A DNA stretch of 64,000 nucleotides, from contig JAJEKV010000026.1 in the NCBI GenBank assembly GCA_021234155.1, forward strand, positions 18,109,556 to 18,173,555, in the 5' to 3' direction. The stretch comes from Isoetes taiwanensis (Eukaryota; Streptophyta; Lycopodiopsida; Isoetales; Isoetaceae). A model generated the notes under the pieces. It saw nothing but the letters and a program-made list of their open reading frames with translations, made no database searches and was not told the DNA's origin. Made by a program: the position numbers and the translations under genes. How positions within the stretch are numbered: the stretch's first letter is position 1; each line of letters begins with the position of its first letter. Of this stretch, positions 55,010-64,000 are shown one piece after another.

Positions 55010-56180
55010 AGGTATGTATATTTGGATATTAAAAAAAAATGAATATATCATAACATCTCTGGCGTGATGTTGTGAATTTTGGATTCTTTGATGTTCTTTA
55101 GCCCGTCATATCAACCCCATGAAACTACACATTAATGAAAATATGTAGTTTCTTGGGGTTCAGTCCTCTTAGGCTGGAGGGCATCAAAGGATTCAATGTT
55201 TTCGACATTGCATATAAAAAACATAATAAACTAATGACATAAAAGTATAGTGCAAAATTGCACCAGTAGCGAGTTGTATTCATATTCCAAAAAGTATATG
55301 TACATTTCTTCTTACGCAAAAATGCACCGGTAGCAAATTCTTTCTATCTCTACAATATGTCACATAGGCCCACTTCATCCATTAATACCGTCCCCCACGA
55401 ACCACTCGATATGACGGGATCCTCATCTTCCCTCTTGAATGTCGAGTCTCCAAACCGTAAAGGTTGTATCGATCATTGATACTATAAATCAAATCCTCGT
55501 TACTTATTTGTTGGCATGAGCCTTACTAAGAGCATGAGGAGCCGCATATGTCCGGAGATCGCGATGGAAGTGTTCCCATGGCCCCCGTCTGATGGTATCT
55601 AATGGATTCTCCAACTCTCTTTGAATGTTTTGAACAAAGCACAATCAAGTAATATCTTGTACGGGGTCCGGCATTGATGGTCATCCGGGAAGTGTATTTG
55701 AACTAGAACCCGGCCGGTGTATTTTGAACTAGGGGCGACCAATGTATTTGCATAAGGAAAATCCATGGCACTAGAGCGAAGAAATTAAGTAATTAGCAAA
55801 TGATATATTACAAAAACGATTACGAACATACATAATTCAAAAACGCCGCCAGCGGTAGCGTTTTTTTTTTTTTTCACGGATCTATTTCACACGCAGCGCC
55901 GCGATTTGTATAGAACCGTATGAAATAGAAAAGCCAAACTAAAAGCAGCGCTGGCGCTTTGGTTAACCTAGTGGAAAATCGGAACCCAAAATCGCCATTC
56001 TAACATATTATTCTAACGAGAATGCATAATCACGAGAATTCAAAATATGAAGCCCGATGAATATGAAGGCGATAAAATAGAATAGAATAGAATGAAGGCG
56101 GATAGAAGCGGATATATAATAATAATACTTCTTGTTTAGTTCATTGTTTTAGTTCATTATTTAGAAGCGGATAGAGGAAG
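55010..56180. other. No supported gene; degraded GCGC hairpins near 55835-55960
   Basis: AAAACGCCGCCAGCGGTAGCG (less its last base, at 55838), GCAGCGCCGCGATTT (55896) and GCAGCGCTGGCGCTTTGG (55945) are degenerate members of the GCGC palindrome family. The rest holds no ORF I can support. Confidence 0.4.
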
Positions 56181-56194
56181 AGCTAGTGAAATAG

Positions 56195-56325
56195 AATAAG
56201 AGCGGTCTGACAAAATCATATAAGCAAGATCATAGAGCGAGATAGATCATAGAGCAAGATCATATAGGCAAGATCATAGAGGAAGATCATAGAGCAAGAT
56301 CATATAAACAATAGAACATGTTTAT
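56195..56325. repeat. Tandem repeat AGATCATAGAGCA
   Basis: About seven imperfect copies of CAAGATCATA(T/G)AG(C/G)(A/C)AGATCATAG type words, unit about 20 bp. Confidence 0.7.
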
Positions 56326-56564
56326 GAGCAATAAATCATATATGAAGGTGCTAGGGCGCGGTTTAGGGCCCGATGCATGTAAAAGTCTAAGACAGAAAGC
56401 ACTCCCCTTGATTAACCCCAAGCTCATATAACGGATAAAGAACGGATAAAGCGGATAGAAACGAGAACTTTCAAATACTAGAATAAAAACAAGAATAAGA
56501 TAAATGTGACTTTAAGTAAAGAACATGAAATGCTAACCTCTGAATACGACTTTAATATGAGAAG

Positions 56565-56930
56565 CCGAGAGCTTTGTAGAAACCTTTAGAGCGAATAACC
56601 AAAAGCGTAAGATTGTAGAAGCCAAAAAGCCAGAAGAAGCCAATAGCGGATGATTTCAGCCGAAGAAGCCAATAGCGTGATGATTTGAGCCGAGAAGAAG
56701 CCGAAACCTTTGAGCCGAAATCAAAAACCCCGGCCGAAACCTTTGAGAAATCAAAACCCCGAAGCCGAGAAACCTTTGTAGAAATAAAAAACCCCGAAGC
56801 CGAGAAACCACAGAGAAAAGCAGAAGATTGTAGAAGACAAAGCAGAAGATTGTAGAAGCCGAAAAGCCACAGAGAAAAAGCCAGAAAAAAGCGGAGAAAA
56901 GCCGAAAACTCGAAGCCTAAGCCGGAAGCC
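56565..56930. repeat. Minisatellite rich in GAAGCCGAGAAACC
   Basis: Irregular tandem units such as CCCCGAAGCCGAGAAACC and GCAGAAGATTGTAGAAG, purine-rich on the plus strand. Not coding. Confidence 0.7.
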
Positions 56931-57224
56931 GGGTTTAAAAATTACTTACCGAAAGCTCGAAATGCTTTGGATGAAAGCGCCGAGAAGCGCCGAAAATCAG
57001 AGAATGTGGAGAGATTGCCGAGAAGCACACCGTGATTGTAAGCGCACACCGTGATTGTAAGCGCATGCACCATGATTGTAGAGAGAAATCGAAAAGCAAA
57101 CTCGAGATAGAAGAGAAAAGTTCGAAATCGCATCAAAAGCTCGAAAGGGAGTGTAAACTGAATGTAATAACTACTTTAAAAAATTCGTACCGCGCCATAA
57201 TAACTGCCGTGAAAATTTATTACA

Positions 57225-57670
57225 AGGTTTAGAAGTTTTAAGTTCTAAAACTTAACTTTTAACCTTAACTTTTAGCCTTAATACTTTTAACCTAAACTTT
57301 TAAGCTTAGTACTTTTAACCTTAACCTTAGTACTTCTAACCTTTAACTTTTAAGTTTTAAGTTTTAAGTTTTAGAAGTTTTAAGTTTTAGAAGTTTAAAG
57401 GTTATATTTATTTAAGGTTAGAAGTTTTAACCTTAGAACTTCTAAAACTTAACTTTTAACCTTAATACTTTTAACCTAAACTTTTAACCTTAACCTTAGT
57501 ACTTCTAACCTTAACTTTTAACCTATAATAACCTACCTTAAAACTTCTAACCTATAATAACCTATAATTAACTTCTAACCTAAAAATTGCTAACCTATAA
57601 TAACCTCAAAAGTTTTTTCTAAGGTTACAACATTTAAGGTTATTATAGGTTAATATATTATAGGTTAACT
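57225..57670. repeat. Minisatellite of TTTTAACCTTAAC words
   Basis: Dense alternation of CTTTTAACCTTAA, AAGTTTTAAGTTTT and AACCTATAAT on both strands for about 430 bp, ending just before the DUF7869-like ORF. The inverted halves (AACCTT.. and ..AAGGTT) could fold. Confidence 0.75.
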
Positions 57671-57738
57671 CATGCTAGGGATATGTTATTTGGATATGCT
57701 AACTTACTATATGTTTTTATGCATTTTAGGTCAATGGC

Positions 57739-59523
57739 ATGCAAAATGCTAAATCCCCCAAGGCCCCCAATGATGCTGATCAAGGCAAGGAAAAATCCCC
57801 AACTAATGAAGATGACAAAGATGATGGCAAAGGAAAGGAAAAGACCAGAAATGAAAAGGATGATGCCAAAGGAAAGGAAATTGTACTTTATACTTGGGTC
57901 GATTGGAAAAACAAAAAGGTCAAGATATTGCATGCATGCAACAGAGAGGCAGTAGGAGAAGGGATTATTGTTCTAGCAGATCCTATCAATGCAGTGAATG
58001 ATGAAAGATTAGGGGAGGACAGGTTAGGTGTGGCAATCTCAAAATTATATGACAATTGGAAGGAAAAGGGTTCAGGCAAACAAGAATGCCTTGCTTGTGT
58101 GAAGCAACTAGAGGTTCCAACTATTGTTGCATGGCCTAGGGACAGTATTCAACTGGAGGGGAACTACACGTTTCCTATAGATGTAGAACCATTGTCAATA
58201 ATGTTCACACAGTGTAGCAAGAGGCCACTTCCAACTTTCAAACATTATCCCACCAAAAGATGTAAGTCAGATTATGATTGTTCTCCTGAAGCCCTGATGC
58301 AGGTTAGAGGAAGTGAATGTTGTTGGGCCTCCTGTATTAGAATGTTCACAATAGAGGAGATGGTGGTAGCAAGAGCTACATATCAGGAACATAAGTGTGA
58401 TAGCAGGAGGAATTTCATGTACACCATATTTGGCTATGCAATTCAGGATGAAAGATCAAAGAAGAAAAGATTCCCATTGAATGGAAAGTGGATATGTTCA
58501 AAAGCATGGATGGCTATACATGGAATTCCAACCTCTTCTTGGCACAACTGGCAAAAGAGACATGAAAATGGTAGTAAAATTGCATTGCATGGGAACACTG
58601 GCCTTGTAAGGCCTACCTCAAGAACTATAGCTGCAAAGGAAATATTTGAAAGATATGTGGATTTCAATCAGTAAAACATGCCACACAAGAGTAAGAAGGA
58701 TGAACAGGGGTAGAGTTATTGTTGAAAAGAGATTGCCATCCCATTGTACCCGAAGAAGAGCATATTAGAGGAAATAAATGCATTGCTTCGGGAACTTGGA
58801 GTGGCCTCTATATCCCAGCCCAGTTTTAGTAGGCTATGGAATAAGCATTTCAAGCATGTGACCATAGCAACTTCAAACAACTTTGCCAAGTGCAATTTAT
58901 GTGCTAAGGCTGAAGGAGACACTAGATAAGGCCCCGTGCAACCAAGTCTAAAGGCAAAGATAAGGGAACATATGAAGGACCATATGACAGATCAACTATC
59001 ATGTAGATCAACTTATTGGATGTGGAGGACCTTATCTGCAATGGAACCTAATAACTATCTATGTATTATACATGATAAAATGGACCAACAGAAGACTTGT
59101 CTTCCACAATTCAAGTACATTCCTAAGTCATGTGGAAGATCATACCCTTTGCAGATTTCAATGACTGGGGCAATATTGCATGGGCAGTCTCAGACCTATT
59201 ATGGCCATTTCAGTTTAGAGTTGTGGAGTGATGGTCCAGATTTTCACATTGGGAGTATCATGAGGTGTTTAAGAAACTATGAGAAGGGTTACAATGGTCA
59301 CCTACAGGATCCTACAGCTAGCCAGGCACTACATAGTGCATTGTTGGATGGAACCCCTAATAGTATTGAAAAGTTTAGCAAGGCAAGGTTTAGGAGGAAT
59401 GGACCTAATGAACATATTGGAGCTTCAACATCTCGTGCTAAACCTCGAGATCTGCCCAGAAAGCTCCTCTTGCAACTAGATAATCACAAGGCACCCAAAA
59501 ATTTAACCACTGTAATGAACCGC
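57739..59523 (+). CDS. DUF7869-like repetitive ORF (frameshifted, 3'-truncated)
   Basis: ATG at 57739 begins a charged linker (MQNAKSPKAPNDADQGKEKS). Later come MYTIFGYAIQDERSKKKRFP, GKWICSKAWMAIHGIPTSSW and IALHGNTGLV, then after a stop at 58672 and a new frame SFSRLWNKHFKHVTIATSNN and FAKCNLCAKAEGD, and finally (58936-59523) HDKMDQQKTCLPQF, GAILHGQSQTYYGHF and LLLQLDN. This succession (V/ICxxA..HGN..RxW..F..C..C..DxMDQ.KT.LP.F..G.L.HG..LQLDN) is that of multi-copy eukaryotic ORFs with a C-terminal DUF7869 domain, a nuclease- or transposase-like family of unproven function. Two frame breaks near 58675-58930; the end is lost after LQLDN. Confidence 0.65.
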
Positions 59524-59529
59524 TAAAAA

Positions 59530-60080
59530 ACCACTATAGATGTTGCTTTTTATGATAAAATTTTTATTCTTAGTAAGAATCACATAACATAGTGGTTTTC
59601 ATAACGAGTACGTGGTTATTAATGTTGATTTTTATGTTATAATGTGGTTTATTAAAATCAATATTAGTTTATTACATGGCTTCTAGCATCAATGGTGGTC
59701 ATTGATGTTGGTTTTCTAACTTAGTATGGCTTATTAATTCAATCGTGGTTTGTAATATGGTTTTCAGCATTACTTTAAATATGGCAATGGTTTTTTATGT
59801 TGGTTTTGTATTGCAATATAGCGTATATAAGTTGAGTTAGTTTATGACATGGTGTTTTATACTAATTTAAATGCCATAGTGGTCATTCATGCTAGTTTTC
59901 TATTATGACAGCATATGATATAAAATCGTCATGGTTTGTAGCATGGTTTTCAATACCGAGTTAATTGTCATGGTAATTATTCATAGTTATCACCTAAAAG
60001 GATGTGGCTATTCATAGTGGTTACTCATAAGGCACCCAAAAGACTATTGTCATAATTTACTGCTATCAAACCACTATAAA
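59530..60080. repeat. Degenerate TGGTTTT-rich repeat tract
   Basis: Some 500 bp of diverged units resembling TATGGTTTTTAATGTTGGTT and ACCACTATA; AT-rich, no ORF. AAACCACTATA occurs at both ends (59529 and 60064). Confidence 0.5.
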
Positions 60081-60268
60081 TATGGTCTTTTGTAGTTTTT
60101 GTTTTTTGAAGGATGCCGGATTACTCAAATATCAAGAAAACCAAAACATGTGAAAGCTCAAAGGCATCTTTTCTAATCTGCATATCCCTCAACACCATAC
60201 TATAAACAAGAAAGCTAGGCTCATAATACAAAATATACTTCCTTAGGGGTCTCATAGTTCCATGCGGA

Positions 60269-60427
60269 TCAGAAGTTATCAGAAGAGGATCCGCCTTCCA
60301 TAGCCGCAGCTATGGCGGATTCCTTGAGCTTCAACATTCTCTGTGTAATTGCCAGGATGGAGGTCTGGTCCTTCCGAGCTATGGGTGCCACTTTTTCCTC
60401 TGCAATTTCCTTATGCGATTTCCTGCC
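60269..60427 (-). CDS. Terminal exon, unknown protein
   Basis: After a TGCTAG acceptor, the minus strand reads GRKSHKEIAEEKVAPIARKD then QTSILAITQRMLKLKESAIA and AAMEGGSSSDNF with a stop at 60269-60271. Helical and charged, clearly coding in appearance. The upstream exons could not be located; perhaps the tail of a transcription-factor-like or element protein. Confidence 0.4.
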   Translation of the reverse strand, partial: GRKSHKEIAEEKVAPIARKDQTSILAITQRMLKLKESAIAAAMEGGSSSDNF

Positions 60428-60439
60428 CTAGCAAAAAAG

Positions 60440-60525
60440 GGAGATGAAGGGAGATTCGGCAGAAGGGAGATGAAGGGAAATGAAGGGAGATGAGCGATGA
60501 AGGGAGATGAAAGGAGTTGAAGGAC
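60440..60525. repeat. GAAGGGAGATGA tandem repeat
   Basis: About six copies of GGGAGATGAA(G/A) with small variations in 85 bp. Confidence 0.75.
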
Positions 60526-60529
60526 AGAT

Positions 60530-61400
60530 CGTTGTCAGGCAGGGTCTGCGATGCTCCTTGTTCACCATTACAATTGTGTGGCAAGGGTTAGATCCGAAAT
60601 CAGGTTATTCACAATATTGTTAGTAACACAGGGTTTTAAAATGTAAATGATAGAGAGGTATGCTGGCTATGCGAAAGGGAAATAAAAGCTAGTAAAAACT
60701 AAACCTACATAGTGCAAAATCCTTCTGTTCTTGAGTAAATCTAAAATCAAGAGAAAACATTGGAAGAATGGAAATCTAAAATCAAGAGAAAAAATATGGA
60801 TACACTCAAGACAAGAAACACTAAAGGCAAAAAAAGGAAAGAAAAGAAAGAAGGAGAGAAAATGTAACTAACCATGGGACTCTATTGAAACAACAAGGAA
60901 AAAGACTAATAAGAATGTTATTCCAACACAAGTCCTACTATTTAAAAATATCGGGCTATTCCATTTACCTCTAAATTTTAAACCAAACATGCAACTACTT
61001 TTAACATTTGAAGTCTGTTATGCATTAAGGATTGGCACATATTAAAAGGGAACAATGTTAAAAGCTTAAGCTAAGAATGACAACTTTAACATTTCGATCC
61101 CATTTTTCCTTCAATATTGTACGTCATTTATGACATCCAAGTATCTTTTACATAAGGTGTCTTTTGCATCCAGCTGACCAAAAGATATGTTCGCGGCGGC
61201 CTTGACCGTCGCGATAAATTTCTTGTAGATATAAGAATGTGGAGCTTCATGCGAAATAAACAACTATTAATGTGAAAAGATACGCACTAGGCACAAACTA
61301 GAAAACTCTAGTTTAGTATATGATGCAAATAAGATGGGTGTAGGATACGAAATATTATGTGCCAAACATGCGCCCATGCACGTAAAGGAAGTAACGACAT
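60530..61400. other. No gene seen
   Basis: AT-rich intergenic sequence with scattered short ORFs; no motif, splice pattern or repeat border recognised. Confidence 0.4.
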
Positions 61401-61475
61401 ACATGCATCAACTAGAAGATGGTGAGTAGAAAGATGGCCCGAAGCGTCGGAAGCCGGAGGCCGAATTGTCCCACC

Positions 61476-61752
61476 GTAAAAACAACCCAACAAGCTTTTG
61501 GCATAATGGAAAAACCATTGGGCTTCATTCTGCCTTCCCATCCAATCTTATTACGACACGTGGCAGGTTTTCTTTATTTGAAAGTCGAGCAAGAACAGCG
61601 ACATATTTTTACCTTCCTTCATCGATTTTATCCCTCTCGGTTCATGGATCTTACCACGCATTCGGTCGATCTTACCTTGCATTCGCCAGCCAGAATGAAG
61701 CCCAATGGATATTTTCCATTATGCCAAAGGCCCGCTGGGTTGTTTTCTGATC
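61476..61752. repeat. Foldback MITE-like repeat
   Basis: The left arm AAAACAACCCAACAAG..TTTTGGCATAATGG..CCATTGGGCTTCATTCTG (61484-61542) returns inverted at 61688-61750. A third partial copy (AGCCCAGCGGGCCTTTCCC) lies at 61807-61825. Non-autonomous, with no transposase. Confidence 0.75.
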
Positions 61753-62262
61753 GGTCAAGCTAACCTCCACGCTCCATGCGTGGGCCATCTTTTTCGGCTA
61801 GAAAATAGCCCAGCGGGCCTTTCCCTTGTACGGAAAAAAAAAAAATTACCTTCAATTCTGCGACCAGATTTTGAGGTAGAATCGGTAGAATCTGGGGTAG
61901 AAATAGGCGAATGCACGAGTAAAAAGCGGCAGAATGCATGGTAAAATCGTGTAAAACAACAAAGATGCGAGATGTTGAGTTTTGTATTTTTAGGATAAGA
62001 AACACGGACGTGTCAAAGGCGCTATTGACGGCAAAAAAAATTAAAGGTAAGGATTCGTTTCGGCATGCAAAGAATGCCCCTTCTTCCAGAGGTTCTATTT
62101 TTATACCTTCACTTAATTATTCAAAAGCTTCTTTCTTGCTTCAAATCTATGATTTAGAGAACGAAATTAAGAGTAGTGGTTGATAACGGAGACGTTATCA
62201 CCAAAACCAGAAAGTAGAATGGTAACCCTATGAACGTAGCCCTAACGGCGTGAACAGAGGAT

Positions 62263-62382
62263 ATGGCGGCCAAGGCGAGGAGGCTGGATTTGATGCGTCA
62301 AAACCTCTTTCGGATGCTTATCGTTCTTTTCTTATATTTTTCAGTTTATCAGGTGATCAAGCCTTATGTTCTTGAGCTGTAA
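62263..62382 (+). CDS. Small membrane ORF or first exon
   Basis: ATG at 62263 encodes MAAKARRLDLMRQNLFRMLI, VLFLYFSVYQVIKPYVLEL, then TAA: 39 residues with a basic N-terminus and one clear transmembrane stretch. GTAAGT overlaps the stop, so it could equally be exon 1 of the gene that follows; the phase to the next exon does not fit as sequenced. Confidence 0.45.
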   Translation: MAAKARRLDLMRQNLFRMLIVLFLYFSVYQVIKPYVLEL

Positions 62383-62467
62383 GTATTTCCTGTCTCTCGT
62401 CGTAATGATCTAGCATTCTGAATCTATGGATCAAGATATTCTTGCCATAGTTTCCAATTACTAGCAG

Positions 62468-63530
62468 ATCCGCGGCCAGGTTTTGCAAACCATGGGCGAT
62501 TTAATTCGTTTTGTGATGGAGCTCAAAGCCATATTACCTCGCAATTTTGAACCCATATCCGTAGCCGTATTCTGCAAGGATTCACCACCAAATTCCAGCA
62601 GCTTAATTGTGGGAATGCCTATGCATTCTAGATATGCTCTGCCATTGGTATGTGAAAATCTTAGATCTGGCAACACAGGTAATTGTTGAAGCATTAAAAA
62701 GCTGTAAAAAAATGGATGCCCAGGCAGGATGTAAGAGATGCAGCTCGAGTTTACATTGGTTGTTGGGTTTTGTGCTTAAATCTTTGAAAAATTTGGTTGT
62801 TGGAGACCATGTAGTACGCAGAGTTGTAATTACTAAAGTGTTAGAATATTGCCTTGAGCATGTAAATAGGTTGTGCTGCAGCGGCAATTCAAATCATAAG
62901 GATTTAAAAAACTCAAAATCTGAACATATTTCTTATCTAAACAGTGCAGATATTCTTCAAAGTAGTGTCTACCTGTACAAGAATGTTTTGGAGAATAAAA
63001 GACCTGCCAGAACTTACTATCTTATAGAAAGTGATCCCTATGAGGTTTAATATTACTTCTATCACTTTTAGATCTAATTATCATGCTAACACAGAAATTA
63101 TGCCATATGCCATTAAGGTTGGCTATGTCACGATTTTCTTATGTCTATTTCTTTATTAAGTTGTTAACTTTTGCCAATGTTTCTAGCAAATCAGGTTACT
63201 GCAGGGTTGTAGATGCAACTTCCATCAGGCAATTGAGGGAATGGAAGGCGCCATCTGGTATTTCAATTAGCGAATGCCTCACAAGATTATTCTGTATCAT
63301 AGACTAGTATTTCTGCATTTATGTTGGAAAACAAGTTTTTGTTTGAAGATTTTATTTGCAACTCGTGGTGGTAATCTTGTATATGGAGATCCGGCAAGGA
63401 ACTTTGTCTTAGGTGAAACATGTGCAACTGGATTATGAAATTTCACGTTTCGATATAAATCTAATTGAAAATGATCTTGAGCGCAGTCAATTGGCTGCTA
63501 CATTATGCAGCTTTATAGTGAGCATCAACC
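62468..63530 (+). CDS. Unrecognised multi-exon gene with an apparent 31-nt intron
   Basis: Exon-like blocks: 62468-62647 (MGDLIRFVMELKAILPRNFE, ISVAVFCKDSPPNSSSLIVG, MPMHSRYALPL), 62679-63047 (VIVEALKSCKKMDAQAGCKR, LHWLLGFVLKSLKNLVVGDH, VRRVVITKVLEYCLEHVNRL, LYKNVLENKRPARTYYLIES), about 63207-63290 (VVDATSIRQLREWKAPSGIS, SECLTRLF) and 63415-63518 (VKHVQLDYEISRFDINLIEN, DLERSQLAATLCSFI then GTGAGC). Junctions have GT-AG ends and keep phase at 62647/62679. Helical and leucine-rich, probably a conserved cellular protein, but I cannot name it. It may extend upstream to 62263. Confidence 0.55.
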
Positions 63531-63692
63531 TTTTTAATTTGGAAATTTCCGGCATGGCGGAAAAGTTTTTGGTTTTTTTTCTTAATCGATTTTACTAAGA
63601 TTTTTAGGTATTTCGTTGCCGAAATTTTTTTCCGTTACTCTAAAAATCGACTATTGGGAAGTGTTGAAGGGTTTTTGGCCTTCCGTCCATGC

Positions 63693-63785
63693 ATGTTGGA
63701 GGATTTGGCCCACGAATCCAAGTCCTGATTTGGCCTACGAATCCAAGTCCTAGGACGTTTTGCTCCACGAATCCAAGTCCTAGGT
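63693..63785. repeat. Triplicated CACGAATCCAAGTCCTAG
   Basis: CCCACGAATCCAAGTCCT, GCCTACGAATCCAAGTCCTA and TCCACGAATCCAAGTCCTAG at about 63709, 63733 and 63764. Confidence 0.75.
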
Positions 63786-63932
63786 GTCCAAGGAGTGGCG
63801 ATTTTCAGGTGTAGAAGGCCTGCCATCCGAAATTAATGCCGATTGTATAAGAGTGAGTGAGAATCGAAAGTGATCAGCAGTAGAATTTGAGATTGGAGGT
63901 GAGTATAGTTTTGAAAGTTTTCGATTTTTAGA

Positions 63933-64000
63933 ATGGCTGGCAGTTCTGATGTGCAATCTTTTGATAATGTTCCTTGCTCTTCTTTTCGGTCTTCTGGTGT
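63933..64000 (+). CDS. Start of a gene cut by the window end
   Basis: ATG at 63933 opens MAGSSDVQSFDNVPCSSFRS, running off the window. Too short to identify. Confidence 0.35.
   Translation, partial: MAGSSDVQSFDNVPCSSFRSSG

Noticed and set aside
1-64000. tRNA, rRNA or CRISPR arrays
   Set aside because: No cloverleaf with conserved T-loop words, rRNA segment or regularly spaced identical repeats with unique spacers was found by eye.

Overview
This 64-kb window reads as nuclear DNA of a land plant. It contains a full-size PDR-type ABC transporter gene with many short GT-AG introns, a PADRE/DUF4228 protein gene, a purple acid phosphatase remnant, an LRR fragment and abundant plant-type transposable elements. 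The lineage is not resolved; the DUF7869-like ORF would also fit a non-flowering plant. Many element-borne ORFs carry single-base frameshifts in otherwise well-preserved protein sequence, while the ABC transporter is clean, so consensus errors in the repeat-rich half are a real possibility.

Layout. 1-6 kb: AT-rich sequence, a retroposed poly(A) end, a 550-bp near-perfect foldback and a broken purple acid phosphatase gene. 6.0-20.5 kb: a LINE endonuclease ORF split by a 13.0-kb minus-strand Ty3/gypsy chromovirus (7004-20025; LTRs of about 1.55 kb, GGCAT target duplication, PBS, PPT, gag, protease, RT, RNase H, integrase, chromodomain). Between its PBS and gag it carries two extra ORFs, each with its own TATA box and hairpin pairs. 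21.0-37.1 kb: a TIR element with TAA target duplication (21035-37076), interrupted by a second TIR-bounded unit (22097-34661). The inner unit carries at least seven short, mostly intronless genes, including a divergent histone H3 and four related coiled-coil cassettes. Most are followed by a 64-67-bp imperfect hairpin. 37.4-45 kb: host genes (PADRE ORF; PDR transporter with a CCAAT-palindrome array upstream). 45.5-59.5 kb: an LRR fragment, a C48/Ulp1-like protease gene, a set of unrecognised minus-strand ORFs separated by a different GCGC hairpin family, a 321-bp MITE, minisatellites and a DUF7869-like repetitive ORF. 60-64 kb: a terminal exon, a foldback MITE, an unrecognised multi-exon gene with an apparent 31-nt intron, and the start of another gene.

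Most interesting signal: three unrelated hairpin families, each about 65-75 bp or arranged as GCGC palindromes, mark gene boundaries in three different mobile or accessory regions. In the 22-34 kb unit the hairpins sit on the 3' side of the genes, and a convergent gene pair has one hairpin each. The cassettes there and the chromovirus accessory ORFs also share a TATA-to-ATG distance of about 94-111 bp and one recognisable protein motif, suggesting exchange of gene cassettes between element types.
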